64,000 nucleotides of DNA, taken from Trichomonas vaginalis G3. Lineage: Eukaryota; Parabasalia; Trichomonadida; Trichomonadidae. Shown piece by piece: positions 45,754 through 55,665 of the stretch (position 1 is the first letter of the stretch; each line of letters opens with the position of its first letter). The notes under the pieces were generated by a model. It made no database searches and was not told where the DNA came from. It saw only the letters and a program-made list of their open reading frames with translations. The translations under genes and the position numbers were made by a program. Location: NCBI RefSeq assembly GCF_026262505.1, contig NC_067203.1:14768392-14832391 (forward strand), read 5' to 3'.

Positions 45754-48006
45754 ATGGGAAAATCATCTATATTTAATCAAAAAAGAGCAAACTTTACAGA
45801 CGAAAATAAAATATTTATCAGGGAACAATCTGATAAATACCAAAAATCAACATCGAGAGATGAAAAAACGAATATAATCAAACAAGTTCTTCAATATTTT
45901 AATATTAAATACGCCGAAAATGAATCTAAAGCTGTCAGAAGATATTTTAGTTATATTGCAGTTAAAAATATTCCCGCAGTTACTGGAAAATATCCTGATA
46001 CAATTGTTCGCAAAGATATGCTTTATTCGCATGATCATACAAATATTATTAATTCAAATAATATTGAACGTTACTACCGTTGCATCGATCATTCTTGTCA
46101 AGCACGTTATTTAGTTAAAATTGAGAACAGTTCAGTTTCCGAAGATTTACAAAAGGAACATATACCCGAATGCAGACAATTTAAAAAGTTACAAAATGAA
46201 AAAAATGATCTTCATAAATCAATGACTCTGACAGAAATATACAATAAGGCAATGGCAAAATTTTCTGAAGACAACGGCACTTTTCAGCAGATTAAAAAAT
46301 TTATGACAGAACTTGCTGTTGGTACTGATGAAAACCCATTAATTAAAGATTCATTGGTCAGGGAAGTTTATAATAAGTCCAGAAAATTTTCTGTTGGAGA
46401 AAAAATTACAGACGATGAAATTGCTAATTTTTGTTTAATAAATGGCGAGCAGTTTTTCATTGGCCATGATTTTCAAGCAAATTGTGAGACGATGTTTTTT
46501 GGTTTTGAGAAGGCAATTCAATTTGCAAAAGAAGCCACAGATTTATTTTGCGATGGAACTTTTAAAATTACACCAAAACATTTTCAAAAAGGACAGATGC
46601 TAACAATTATGATTTGTGAACCTTCAACAAATCAATATCTACCACTTTTATTTATATTCATGAAAAACCGCACATTTGAATCTTATAAGAAGGCATTTGA
46701 ATATATTTTTACTGTCAAGGGTATTCAATTTTCAAAGCTAATTCAAATTCATTGTGATTTTGAAAAGGGAATGATAGAGGCACTTCAACAAATTTTCCCT
46801 AAAGTCCGTATAATTGGATGCCTATTTCATTTCAAACAAGCTTTACACAGGAAACTTGTAGCACTTTATACAAAAAATTTCAATACTTTACAAAATTCTT
46901 TATTTAAGCTATATTCTATTACTCCATTCATGTCTCATGAAGAATTTGTACTTACAATGCATATAATTAATCAAAATAAAGTTGATTCGATCAAAGATTA
47001 TATTGATTATTTCAACAAAGTTTGGTTGCCGCACTACAATTTAATATCTCAATATAATAATGCAACTGCAATATTCACTAATGATTGCCTCGAGAGTATG
47101 CATTCAGAATTTTCTTCGTTAAAACATCCAAACATTTATGAAGCTATTAAGAAGATATCTCAAATCCAATTAGATAAATATAACGCCATCAAAAATAACC
47201 AGAAGATCGAGCGCCATATAAAAACCGTTATCACTGATAGCTACAAAAATTATATTCTTGACTGCTTTCAAAAAGAACTTGAGAAAACAATTTTTTCTAT
47301 CAAACAATACAACGTAAGTGATCTTTCTTTGGCTCAGAACGAGATTTCTCCATATGGTTCCATAGAATCGAGTTCATTGTTCGAAAATATTCCAGTTCAT
47401 GATGCAGATATACTCAAATCGATCGATCTAACAGATAAAGATACAATGATCACTAAGTTTATTAATGAAAAAAGAGAAAAAATTATGGCATTATTTAATG
47501 AAACATTAAATCATCCAGATTTTAATTCATCCACTCCAATTCAAACTAATTTTGAGCAAGCCGATACAAATCAAGGTTCAGATGCTCCAATTCGCTCCGA
47601 AAATTCAAATATTGCAGACTCTACAGATTTAGAACCAGAAAATCAAAACCATCCTTCTACAAATCAAATGTCTAGTAATCTAGAACATAAGCTGGACCTT
47701 CTTGATCATATTGAAAAACAATTATCGAAAATGCGCTCGTTATTGGGAATTCTTCCTACTACAAATGCTATTGTTGGGCCGTCAAAACAAGTTTCAGTTA
47801 ATAGCAAGCAAAATTCTGAAAAAAATAAGAAAAAATCTTCCATAACAACAAAATCAAACAATACAAAACAAAATTCATCCGACAATCCTCCTAAACGTAA
47901 AGCTCCTATTTCGGAAAGGATTCTCAGCGATAATAACTTATATTTTCAAGTTCATCGAAAGAGATCGAAAAGCAAACGTTCCACATCTACAGAGAAAAAG
48001 AATTGA
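45754..48006 (+). CDS. MULE-type transposase, uninterrupted
   Basis: 750 residues with no internal stop. The N-terminal ~130 residues include a possible FLYWCH-like zinc site (YYRCIDHSCQARYLV, EHIPECRQF). The MULE core reads DLFCDGTFKI (first D, about residue 267), IQIHCDFEKGM (second D, about 334), GCLFHFKQALH (CxxH, about 357) and TNDCLESMHSEF (E, about 446). After about residue 590 the protein is disordered and Ser/Asn/Gln-rich, with a coiled coil (LEHKLDLLDHIEKQLSKM) and a basic end (KRKAPISERIL, HRKRSKSKRSTS). No MULE TIRs were found beside it, so it may be a domesticated gene or a very young element. Confidence 0.8.
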   Translation: MGKSSIFNQKRANFTDENKIFIREQSDKYQKSTSRDEKTNIIKQVLQYFNIKYAENESKAVRRYFSYIAVKNIPAVTGKYPDTIVRKDMLYSHDHTNIINSNNIERYYRCIDHSCQARYLVKIENSSVSEDLQKEHIPECRQFKKLQNEKNDLHKSMTLTEIYNKAMAKFSEDNGTFQQIKKFMTELAVGTDENPLIKDSLVREVYNKSRKFSVGEKITDDEIANFCLINGEQFFIGHDFQANCETMFFGFEKAIQFAKEATDLFCDGTFKITPKHFQKGQMLTIMICEPSTNQYLPLLFIFMKNRTFESYKKAFEYIFTVKGIQFSKLIQIHCDFEKGMIEALQQIFPKVRIIGCLFHFKQALHRKLVALYTKNFNTLQNSLFKLYSITPFMSHEEFVLTMHIINQNKVDSIKDYIDYFNKVWLPHYNLISQYNNATAIFTNDCLESMHSEFSSLKHPNIYEAIKKISQIQLDKYNAIKNNQKIERHIKTVITDSYKNYILDCFQKELEKTIFSIKQYNVSDLSLAQNEISPYGSIESSSLFENIPVHDADILKSIDLTDKDTMITKFINEKREKIMALFNETLNHPDFNSSTPIQTNFEQADTNQGSDAPIRSENSNIADSTDLEPENQNHPSTNQMSSNLEHKLDLLDHIEKQLSKMRSLLGILPTTNAIVGPSKQVSVNSKQNSEKNKKKSSITTKSNNTKQNSSDNPPKRKAPISERILSDNNLYFQVHRKRSKSKRSTSTEKKN

Positions 48007-48301
48007 TATATGAAGTCTAATTCCTTTTATAACTACTATATTTTTATTCTTATGACTAAAAAATAATATATTATTTAAGGGTGCACCCGTATGTACGTTT
48101 ATTTGAGAGGAGGAGGATTACCCTCTCAATTTTGAGGGATTTGTTAGTTTATTTTCTCGATGAATATGCAATAAAATTTGATTTTTACCTTATCAATATA
48201 CTTCATATAATATACACATGTTCATGTAAAAACTTTTTTCCAAAATCCTCAGGAATTAAGGGATTTTTGAATTTTAAGAATTTTTTTTTAATTCTTTAAA
48301 A
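48007..48301 (+). other. short AT-rich spacer with GAGAGGAGGAGGATTACCC motif
   Basis: Contains an inverted CCCTCTCAATTTTGAGGG (near 48121), similar in style to the inner inverted repeat of the dispersed repeat at 1-332. No gene seen. Confidence 0.4.
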
Positions 48302-49255
48302 ATGAGTGGACGGTTATCAGAGACGGCGCTTGTAATTAAGCTGCCTGATATGGGATCTAGCGATATACAAGTATCAATGAATAGAGAGAGTACTATTTTA
48401 GAAATTAAGCGAAAAATTAAAGAAAAAACAAAAATTCCAACATATCAACAAATTCTGCTTTGCAATGGAACAGAACTACGTGACACCGACAAAATCTTCC
48501 CAAATTACATGAACAAATCTTTAGATTGTAAATTTATAGGAATACAACGTAAAACTAAAAAATCGCCAATTTATATTAAAATAAATGATACGGGAGAAGG
48601 GCCTTATATTGTTAAAGCGTTTAAAATAGTAGATATAGGCTATTTAGTAAATTCTTGCGGGAATATCATTATTTCAGACTTTTCTAGATCATATATCATA
48701 CAGCCAAATAAATCATATGCATTTGATGTATTTTATATGCTTCCAGATCAAACACGTGTAAAAAATTTCATTTTATCTGTTTATACTCAAGATGGAAAAT
48801 ACATAAAACCAGATCAATACGAATGGATAGCCGATTACGATCCTAACACCATGGATATTACTGATATAACCCATTTACATACAATGGATGTCAAATGTTT
48901 TCGATTTCCAGATGAAGAATTCTTTGACCCTAACCGTATATCAGTTGCCCACTTAACAGATTTATCAAAGGATACAACAAAACACGTTACTTTTAGACTT
49001 GTTCCTGAGCATTTAAGTTCTATCGTTCATGATTGGTTTTCCGGGACACAATTAACAGATTCTTTATACGACTACGCATTAGCATTCAATCCAAACCTAA
49101 AAGGCATAGATTTTCGATTGAGGGATGAAGCTGGAACTGAAATTCCAAGAAATTGCCTGATTTTAAAGGTGGAATCGTTTTCTAACTCAAAAGAAGTAAC
49201 TCTGATTGTTGATGATGGAAGGGAATTCAATGGAAAAAGTTCAAAGTCAAAATAA
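48302..49255 (+). CDS. protein with N-terminal ubiquitin-like domain
   Basis: 317 residues. Residues ~10-80 form a ubiquitin-like fold (TILEIKRKIKEKTKIPTYQQ, LLCNGTELRDTDKIF). The rest is a beta-rich region of unknown type, with a short Lys/Ser-rich end. No diglycine at the end of the ubiquitin-like part, so it is a built-in domain rather than a modifier. It could act as a proteasome or ubiquitin-pathway adaptor; the partner is unknown. Confidence 0.65.
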   Translation: MSGRLSETALVIKLPDMGSSDIQVSMNRESTILEIKRKIKEKTKIPTYQQILLCNGTELRDTDKIFPNYMNKSLDCKFIGIQRKTKKSPIYIKINDTGEGPYIVKAFKIVDIGYLVNSCGNIIISDFSRSYIIQPNKSYAFDVFYMLPDQTRVKNFILSVYTQDGKYIKPDQYEWIADYDPNTMDITDITHLHTMDVKCFRFPDEEFFDPNRISVAHLTDLSKDTTKHVTFRLVPEHLSSIVHDWFSGTQLTDSLYDYALAFNPNLKGIDFRLRDEAGTEIPRNCLILKVESFSNSKEVTLIVDDGREFNGKSSKSK

Positions 49256-49923
49256 CTTTTTAAATATAGTTTATGTGCATTAGATCGACCAAATGTTACA
49301 ATTTTATACTTTGTTCGAAGTTTTTTTATAATTTTTACCAAAAAATTTTATTAATTTATCTTTGAATTTGTTGTTTTCGATATTATACATTATAAATTAT
49401 GTTCTTGTTGTTATTAATAGTAAAAATGTAGGAATTTGAATAATGAATTTAATAATTTTTTTGTTTAGATGTTATTTTCATGTAAATTCAACCATCATTA
49501 TATTAGCTGTATTACGATCTATATTATAATAATAGTTGTTGACTTATAAAAGTATGAAAAATCTATAATTATCAATTTATCAATTTAAACTTGAATTTAC
49601 CATGTATTTAAGATATCATGCATCACGATATTTGTTCGATTGGTTGTTAATTGAAATCAGCACCAAAACAATATCACCAAAAAATATCTCATATTAAAAA
49701 CACGATCTAAATCTCATACATGTTCAAATCGATAATTATTAGATGTTGGCCACAATATGTGATTATATTATAGGCGAGTTTGATGGAAATATGAAAATTC
49801 ATTAAATTCATTCAGAAGTCTTTAAAGTAAAGGTCAATAATCAGCTATTTGATATGCTATCAATAATCCAAAGCTTTTTTTCGAAGTAAAAAAAAGCAGA
49901 CAAAATTAAATTAATTTAAATGT
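49256..49923. other. AT-rich region between convergent genes
   Basis: 668 bases; no gene, repeat or RNA gene seen. Confidence 0.5.
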
Positions 49924-51231
49924 TTAAAATGAAACAATGTAATCATCAGGAACTTTTCCAACCATTCCCTTCAAATTCTCAAACATCTTTGATCCATCGC
50001 AGTCAGATATAAATCTCAAAATTTCTCCAGCAGAAGCAGAAAGGAAACCTTCTTCAAGAGCAACAGTTGGCGTGGTTACAAGGTAATATTCACCTTCAAT
50101 TTTGTGTATAGCAGTTGATGGGATGAATCCTTCGCCATGAGGACAGCAAACATAAGAGTTAGGACCAGTTAAATTGTCAAAAACATAAAATCTGTCACCT
50201 TTTGAAGCAGAAACTTCTCCATCATGGGTAGGAGAGTAGTCATTGATAGCTTGACACATTGCGATTGGTGCAGGATTACCAAATCCTGGTTTTGGAGGAA
50301 GGGGACTGTCAATTCGAGAATCTTCGAAACTAAATTTGGGAGGAACAAACTCTAGAGGCTTCCAGGAGCTGCGAGAGATACCTGTCTTCATAAGGAAGAT
50401 GTTTATGTCCTCGTTCCAGTCTCTATGGACTGCATGGAACTTTTCAATGATATGTTCAGTTTTTTTAATGCAGTCCGCTATGATTTTGGAATGGAATTGT
50501 ATAGTTTCTTTGTGGTTACTTGATCTGCTGAGTTCTAGCATCTTAATTCTGTAGACAGAGTCGTTGTATGCTTGTATCGCTTTGATGTGAGCAGTTCGCA
50601 TTTCTTTATACCTTTGATTGCGTAAACCGAGGAATATTTGATATTCTTCACATGCTTTTGAAAGTTTGTTCTTCATTTTTTCACTTTTTGAATCTTGGAA
50701 TTTTGAATAAAGAATTTCGATGGTATTGGCTTGCGTGGCAATCTTTTCGTTTATTTCAGAGTATGCTTGAATTGCTGCGTTTCGAATGTTTGCGGCTTTT
50801 TGGTTTTCTAGAGATAAATATTGAATTCCAGAGTTAAATTCGGAGTTAATTATCTTTAAACGGTTAATAATGGTATCATGAAGTGTTTTACGAATAGTCT
50901 GAAATTGATTTAATTGTCCATTAATCAATAAAAAGAAATTTGTGAAATTTTTGAAATCAGATCCTGGATAACCAGGAGCAAGTAGCTCTTCTGGTTTCTC
51001 TAGAATAGTTTTGATCATGTTATCGTGAACAATTGTTGAATTTATGAATGCTTGGAGATTAGAACAATAACGTTCATAAAATTGGATTGATTTCTCAATT
51101 TTATCAGTTACTTTTGCTGATTCTGCCACTAAATCATTATACTCACGTTTGCTGATCACATACTCTTCGTGGAGGACCGCTTCGATGGATTCTTTATTCA
51201 TACCAATTTTTTTAGAGAATAAAAGTGACAT
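49924..51231 (-). CDS. BAR-like protein with two SH3 domains
   Basis: 435 residues. The N-terminal ~290 residues are a long helical coiled coil of BAR-domain type (KREYNDLVAESAKVTDKIEK; later HSKIIADCIKKTEHIIEKF). A short proline-rich linker (SPLPPKPGFGNPAP) is followed by two SH3 domains at about 324-381 (AINDYSPTHDGEVSASKGD) and 382-435 (GFLSASAGEILRFI, GKVPDDYIVSF). Such proteins bend membranes and recruit actin regulators at endocytic sites. The BAR label is by architecture; SH3 is clear. Confidence 0.75.
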   Translation of the reverse strand: MSLLFSKKIGMNKESIEAVLHEEYVISKREYNDLVAESAKVTDKIEKSIQFYERYCSNLQAFINSTIVHDNMIKTILEKPEELLAPGYPGSDFKNFTNFFLLINGQLNQFQTIRKTLHDTIINRLKIINSEFNSGIQYLSLENQKAANIRNAAIQAYSEINEKIATQANTIEILYSKFQDSKSEKMKNKLSKACEEYQIFLGLRNQRYKEMRTAHIKAIQAYNDSVYRIKMLELSRSSNHKETIQFHSKIIADCIKKTEHIIEKFHAVHRDWNEDINIFLMKTGISRSSWKPLEFVPPKFSFEDSRIDSPLPPKPGFGNPAPIAMCQAINDYSPTHDGEVSASKGDRFYVFDNLTGPNSYVCCPHGEGFIPSTAIHKIEGEYYLVTTPTVALEEGFLSASAGEILRFISDCDGSKMFENLKGMVGKVPDDYIVSF

Positions 51232-51404
51232 GATAATAAGAATTTACATGTCAATTCAAATGAAAAATATTTTGACAAATAGAGTCATAGAAAGTGTCAA
51301 TCGGGCGGTTTTTATTTCCCTTTTTTATTTCTCATTTGGGATGGTGTGTCCTTAACTTACAAATGAAACATTGAGTTCTAGTCATAGATATATTAACTAA
51401 AGAA
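51232..51404. other. 5' flank of the BAR/SH3 gene
   Basis: Short AT-rich promoter region; no gene seen. Confidence 0.35.
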
Positions 51405-51690
51405 TGTTTCTTATACAAATGAGAATATTGATAAATTCTAATTATGGGATATTTGCCATTAAATCATTGGGCTCGCATTTTCATCGATTTCTTCGAATCA
51501 TGAACGCCTTCCAAAGAATATTGTTTTATCAATATCAGTACCTTGCACGAAGAATTTTTGGATTGATCAAATGAAAGAGAAAAATGCCGTGTTATGCGAG
51601 CTTTTTAAAATGTTTCTGAATTAAAATTCCAGAAAACTAAAATCCTAAGGGTTGATTGAATCCTAACCCTGATAAATAACATTTATTTTT
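51405..51690 (+). repeat. duplicated segment, copy 1 (matches ~55275-55556)
   Basis: Over 280 bases nearly identical to the region downstream of the decayed paralogue at 54841-55311, including its last codons (YTNENIDKF). The shared block resumes at 52796-52880 after about 1.1 kb that copy 2 lacks. No gene is encoded here now. Confidence 0.9.
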
Positions 51691-53575
51691 ATAGTGGTCT
51701 CAAAAATAGATTTCAGAACCTATTCAAATGATTTGAGAACTTAATTATAAAAATATTATAGGTTCATAATACAATAATATTTTCAAGAAAAATTTAAAAA
51801 TAAAAATTCTCTGAAATTTTAGAATCTATACTTATACAATGTTCTTATATTAATCTACATGTTATTGATAAGCAAATATTGTTTAATAGTTAAATTTGAT
51901 ACATATCGTTATCTGATGGAATTTGATAATTGATTGAGTATATTTTTATGAAATATAATGAATATATCGGTCCACATTAGCTGTAAATAGGATTTGTCTC
52001 ACACTGATTGAGTACTACCTCTATGATTTGTTAGATTGTGACGATATTAGAATGTATCATTTATTTCTTGGCTCTGGTTTGATATTTATAAGGTCCACTT
52101 TAAGTATTAGCAAATACCATATAATTGGTTGAATTATACATATGATTTTTTTTGAAAATAAATTAAATTTGAAGAACTCGAATTATTCTTTAGAAATAAT
52201 AAATTTCATGGTGAGCATAAATTAAACACAATGTTTAATTCTAATTTTGAAAAATGCCCGTTTAAAATTTTTATTTTTCCCAAGTCATCAGCAAATGGTA
52301 TTATTAGTTTAAAATCTACTGATAGAAATCAAAAGGTAGAAACTGTAATGCTTACTGCGCATTCTCCCTGATTTTCCGTTGAATTCTCTCCAAATTATTT
52401 CAATAAATTAGTAACAACTTACTAAAACTCATGGAAGAAGCTGGAAATCATTAATATGTTACTTTTCAAAGTTTGCTTTAATATGAATTGCTATAGCTCC
52501 TTATTAACAAAATTCAAATTTTTATATAAAAAATTAGAAGAAGAAATTATTAAAACCAGATTCTCATTACAGAATCATTACATGATACTATCTTGAAATT
52601 GGATTTTCTATACCTTAAAAGTAAACCATTCAAATATATCTAAACGTATACTTTTTTTCTGAGCAGACGTTAAGGAATTGAGAGCCACAAAAATAGGATC
52701 GGCGTTTGGTCGGATGTTCAATAGTTTACATCTCCCCTTCAAAAGATCCCCCTTTAATTTTTCATTACCCTATAGAATTTATTTCCGAGAGTACTATATT
52801 TAGTTAATGAGTTATTCTAATATATGATGTTTCGGTGTTAACATTATATTAATATTAATATATAATATGTTTTTATTAAATATAAATTATGTAATATGGC
52901 AAATGGAAAAATTTTACAGCATACGATTATTTTCCATTCAAAAAATTGAATTCAAAATGTGATAAATAATTGTTTATTCTAAATAGAAAGGATATCTCGT
53001 AGTGGGTAACGAGTTTACTAAGCATTTAGCTCGTGGAAATTGGGCTCCTACGATAATTTATTGGGAAATGTAGATTTGAAATCTTCGATTATGGTTTAAT
53101 AAACGCTGGTATATCCTTGATGTTTGAAGTAAACTGCAACAAATATGTTGGATTCGATTTCAATATGGAATTCTTGGCCTGTGGGAAGAAGTCGCCTTAC
53201 GCTTCCATTAGCTTTTTGTGTTATATTCAATTTTTTGAAAGGAAATCTAATCATACGCTGAATAATCTTTACATTTATTCAAAAAACACTAAAAATTACA
53301 TGAATAAAACTTTACATTTATTCAAATTTTTTTTGAGAAAAAATACCGAAATTTTTTAGAAAGGGATAGAATATCAAAATTGAATAGACAAGAATCTTAT
53401 TTTACAAATTCATTCAAAATTGTGTCATTTGACAGTATCAAAATTTCCTTCATTTTACAATTTTCAATCTTTATATGCATTTTAACATCATTATCCGATT
53501 TAAACCGATATTTGCCAATTTTGCCGTCAAATTCTTTCAATTTGTAAGAATCTGACCAACTGAATTCATATTTCA
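51691..53575 (+). other. long AT-rich intergenic region
   Basis: About 1.9 kb. It contains the ~1.1-kb stretch (about 51691-52795) absent from copy 2 of the duplication and the second shared block at 52796-52880. A TTCATATTTCA initiator-like motif lies just before the start at 53576. Short frames (for example 53117-53359) do not look coding. Confidence 0.5.
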
Positions 53576-54421
53576 ATGTTGTCTTTTGCTTTATTGACTA
53601 AATCCCTGAATGGCCACAATCATGGTTCATACAAGGCTCCACGTGCATTCCCCAAGTATCAAATCTGCTCAAACCACACATTCAAGAACTCTTTGACAAT
53701 GGGAGAGAGCTCATTTGCTGTCATTCCTAAATCGAAACTCAATAAATATATCGATTACTCTATTAAGAGATTCGCGGGTAAGACATATAACAAGAACATG
53801 TCTGAAACAATGCTCACCGTACTTCAAGATTCCGATGATTTTGGAACCGTATGGTGGCCATATGAGATCATGGGTTTCACATTCGCAAAATATTGCCCAG
53901 AGAAGCAACTCCTTAAAGTCAAGTTGATCTCTGCAAATCTCACCAAAAATGGATATTATAGAATCTCTACAACAAAGTTCTCATATGCAATGAAGGGACC
54001 ATACGCATATGACTATTTCGCATTCTATTTATCCCAGTTAAATGAAGTATCAGTTACTGTTTACCCTCATTTACCAAAAGGATCAAAGAACGTAACTGTG
54101 AAGCAAGTTGTCAAGAAGGCTCAAGAAATGATTTCTATTGCAATTTCATCAATCCAAGAAAATGGACATAAACTCCCACCAATGATAATTGAATCAATTT
54201 CAAGAATATACTATAATGCTTTACATCATGTAGCTAAAGGAGGTGAGAAAAGTGTTATTCCATGTACATCAAAACAAATGACAGGTGCTGAAAAGAGAAG
54301 AATTGGCAGAAGAATGCCAAGATGGATCCATAGAAGGAAGGTTTTCCCACGCTGGTTCAAGCGCTTTCTTCAAAAGAAGCGTGGATTAAAGAGAACAACA
54401 GCTAAGACCTTAAAGCATTAA
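53576..54421 (+). CDS. basic Trichomonas-type protein of unknown function
   Basis: 281 residues. Starts MLSFALLTKSLNGHNHG; a middle region (YIDYSIKRFAGKTYNKNMSE, FAKYCPEKQLLKVKLISANL) looks like a folded domain, and the last ~50 residues are very basic (KRRIGRRMPRWIHRRKVFPR), suggesting nucleic-acid binding or nuclear targeting. No family recognised. A decayed paralogue lies just downstream (54841-55311), so the gene was tandemly duplicated. The stop runs into TAAA. Confidence 0.6.
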   Translation: MLSFALLTKSLNGHNHGSYKAPRAFPKYQICSNHTFKNSLTMGESSFAVIPKSKLNKYIDYSIKRFAGKTYNKNMSETMLTVLQDSDDFGTVWWPYEIMGFTFAKYCPEKQLLKVKLISANLTKNGYYRISTTKFSYAMKGPYAYDYFAFYLSQLNEVSVTVYPHLPKGSKNVTVKQVVKKAQEMISIAISSIQENGHKLPPMIIESISRIYYNALHHVAKGGEKSVIPCTSKQMTGAEKRRIGRRMPRWIHRRKVFPRWFKRFLQKKRGLKRTTAKTLKH

Positions 54422-54840
54422 ATAACATTTTGGATATTAGAAAAATATAAATATTCCATAATGAAAATTAGCGCAAATAGTAAAATTTTGGAACAATTTC
54501 CAAATTTTCTATATATATAATTTTTTCCTGATACATTCAAAATAAATGACCACTTCATTGAAAATTTCAATTATGAAATCATTACTTTGAGAAGTATCCA
54601 TTCAAATGTTGTAAATCCTATGGACCATTTATTGATTATTCTCCATATTCTAATCAGGAATTTTGTTTACCAATTTTGATCAAAGAATATCAAGGAAAAA
54701 CGATGATGGAAATTATCGGAAACGATATCGTACTATCTTGTAATAAGTTTTATAACGTTTTATTATAATAAATAATGGCTTTTCTGTTTTTCGTGGGAAA
54801 CGGCTAAAGTTTTGAAATTTGTCAGTTGACAACTAAAAAA
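54422..54840 (+). other. AT-rich spacer, no gene seen
   Basis: About 420 bases between the basic-protein gene and its decayed paralogue; nothing supported. Confidence 0.4.
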
Positions 54841-55311
54841 ATGTTGTTTTTTAAGCTCTTCACTGATTATCTCCTTGCAAAAAGCCAAGGATATAATATT
54901 ACACCACCTCAATTTTACAAGTATCAAGTTTCTCCATTGCGTGATTTCAACAACTCTTTGACAATGGGAAGATGACAATTCCAGAATCAAATTTTATTAA
55001 ATATATTGAAAGATCTATTAAATCTGTTACTGGAAATAATTATGACCGAACTATGTTGTCAAATATGAGTATGATGATCGAATTTCAAAAACGAAATAAA
55101 AATTATGATGAAGCGAAACAAGGTTTTACATTCGCACATTATTGTCCAGAAGAGCAGATTCTCAAGGTTATGTTGATTTCTGCCGATTATCGTGATAATG
55201 GATTTCTCATATGCAATTAAGAATCCATTTGAATTCGAATATATCGCATATTATTCTCGAGATGATGATCATTTTGTTCCTTATACAAATGAGAACATCG
55301 ATAAATTCTAA
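54841..55311 (+). pseudogene. decayed paralogue of the gene at 53576
   Basis: Starts at ATG 54841 (MLFFKLFTDYLLAKSQGYNI) and has FNNSLTMG, FIKYIERSIKSVTGNNYDRT, GFTFAHYCPEEQILKVMLIS and FSYAIKNPFEFEYIAYY in the same order as the intact gene. Frame changes near 54972 and 55198 break it, and the basic C-terminal ~120 residues are missing; it ends with YTNENIDKF. A clear pseudogene of the neighbour. Confidence 0.85.
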
Positions 55312-55640
55312 TTATGGGATATTTACCATTAACTCATTGGGCTCGCATTTTCATCGATTTCTTCGAATCATGAACGCCTTCCAAAGAATATTGTTTTATC
55401 AATATCAGTACCTTGCACGAAGAATTTTTGGATTGATCAAATGAAAGAGAAAAATGCCGTGTTATGCGAGCTTTTTAAAATGTTTCTGAATTAAAATTCC
55501 AGAAAACTAAAATCCTAAGGGTTGATTGAATCCTAACCCTGATAAAAAAACATTTTTTTTTATTTAGTTAATGAGTTATTCTAATATATGATGTTTCGAT
55601 GTTAATATAAAATGCTTTTATTAAAAATAAATTCGAAAAA
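55275..55640 (+). repeat. duplicated segment, copy 2
   Basis: Matches 51405-51690 and then 52796-52880 as one continuous block. It covers the last codons of the pseudogene, its 3' flank, and reaches close to the end of the BspA-like gene. Confidence 0.9.
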
Positions 55641-55665
55641 GATAAATATCTAATCTATCAATAAA

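Noticed and set aside
53117-53359. 80-residue frame upstream of the basic-protein gene
   Set aside because: Composition follows the AT-rich background; no homology, and the promoter of 53576 lies nearby.
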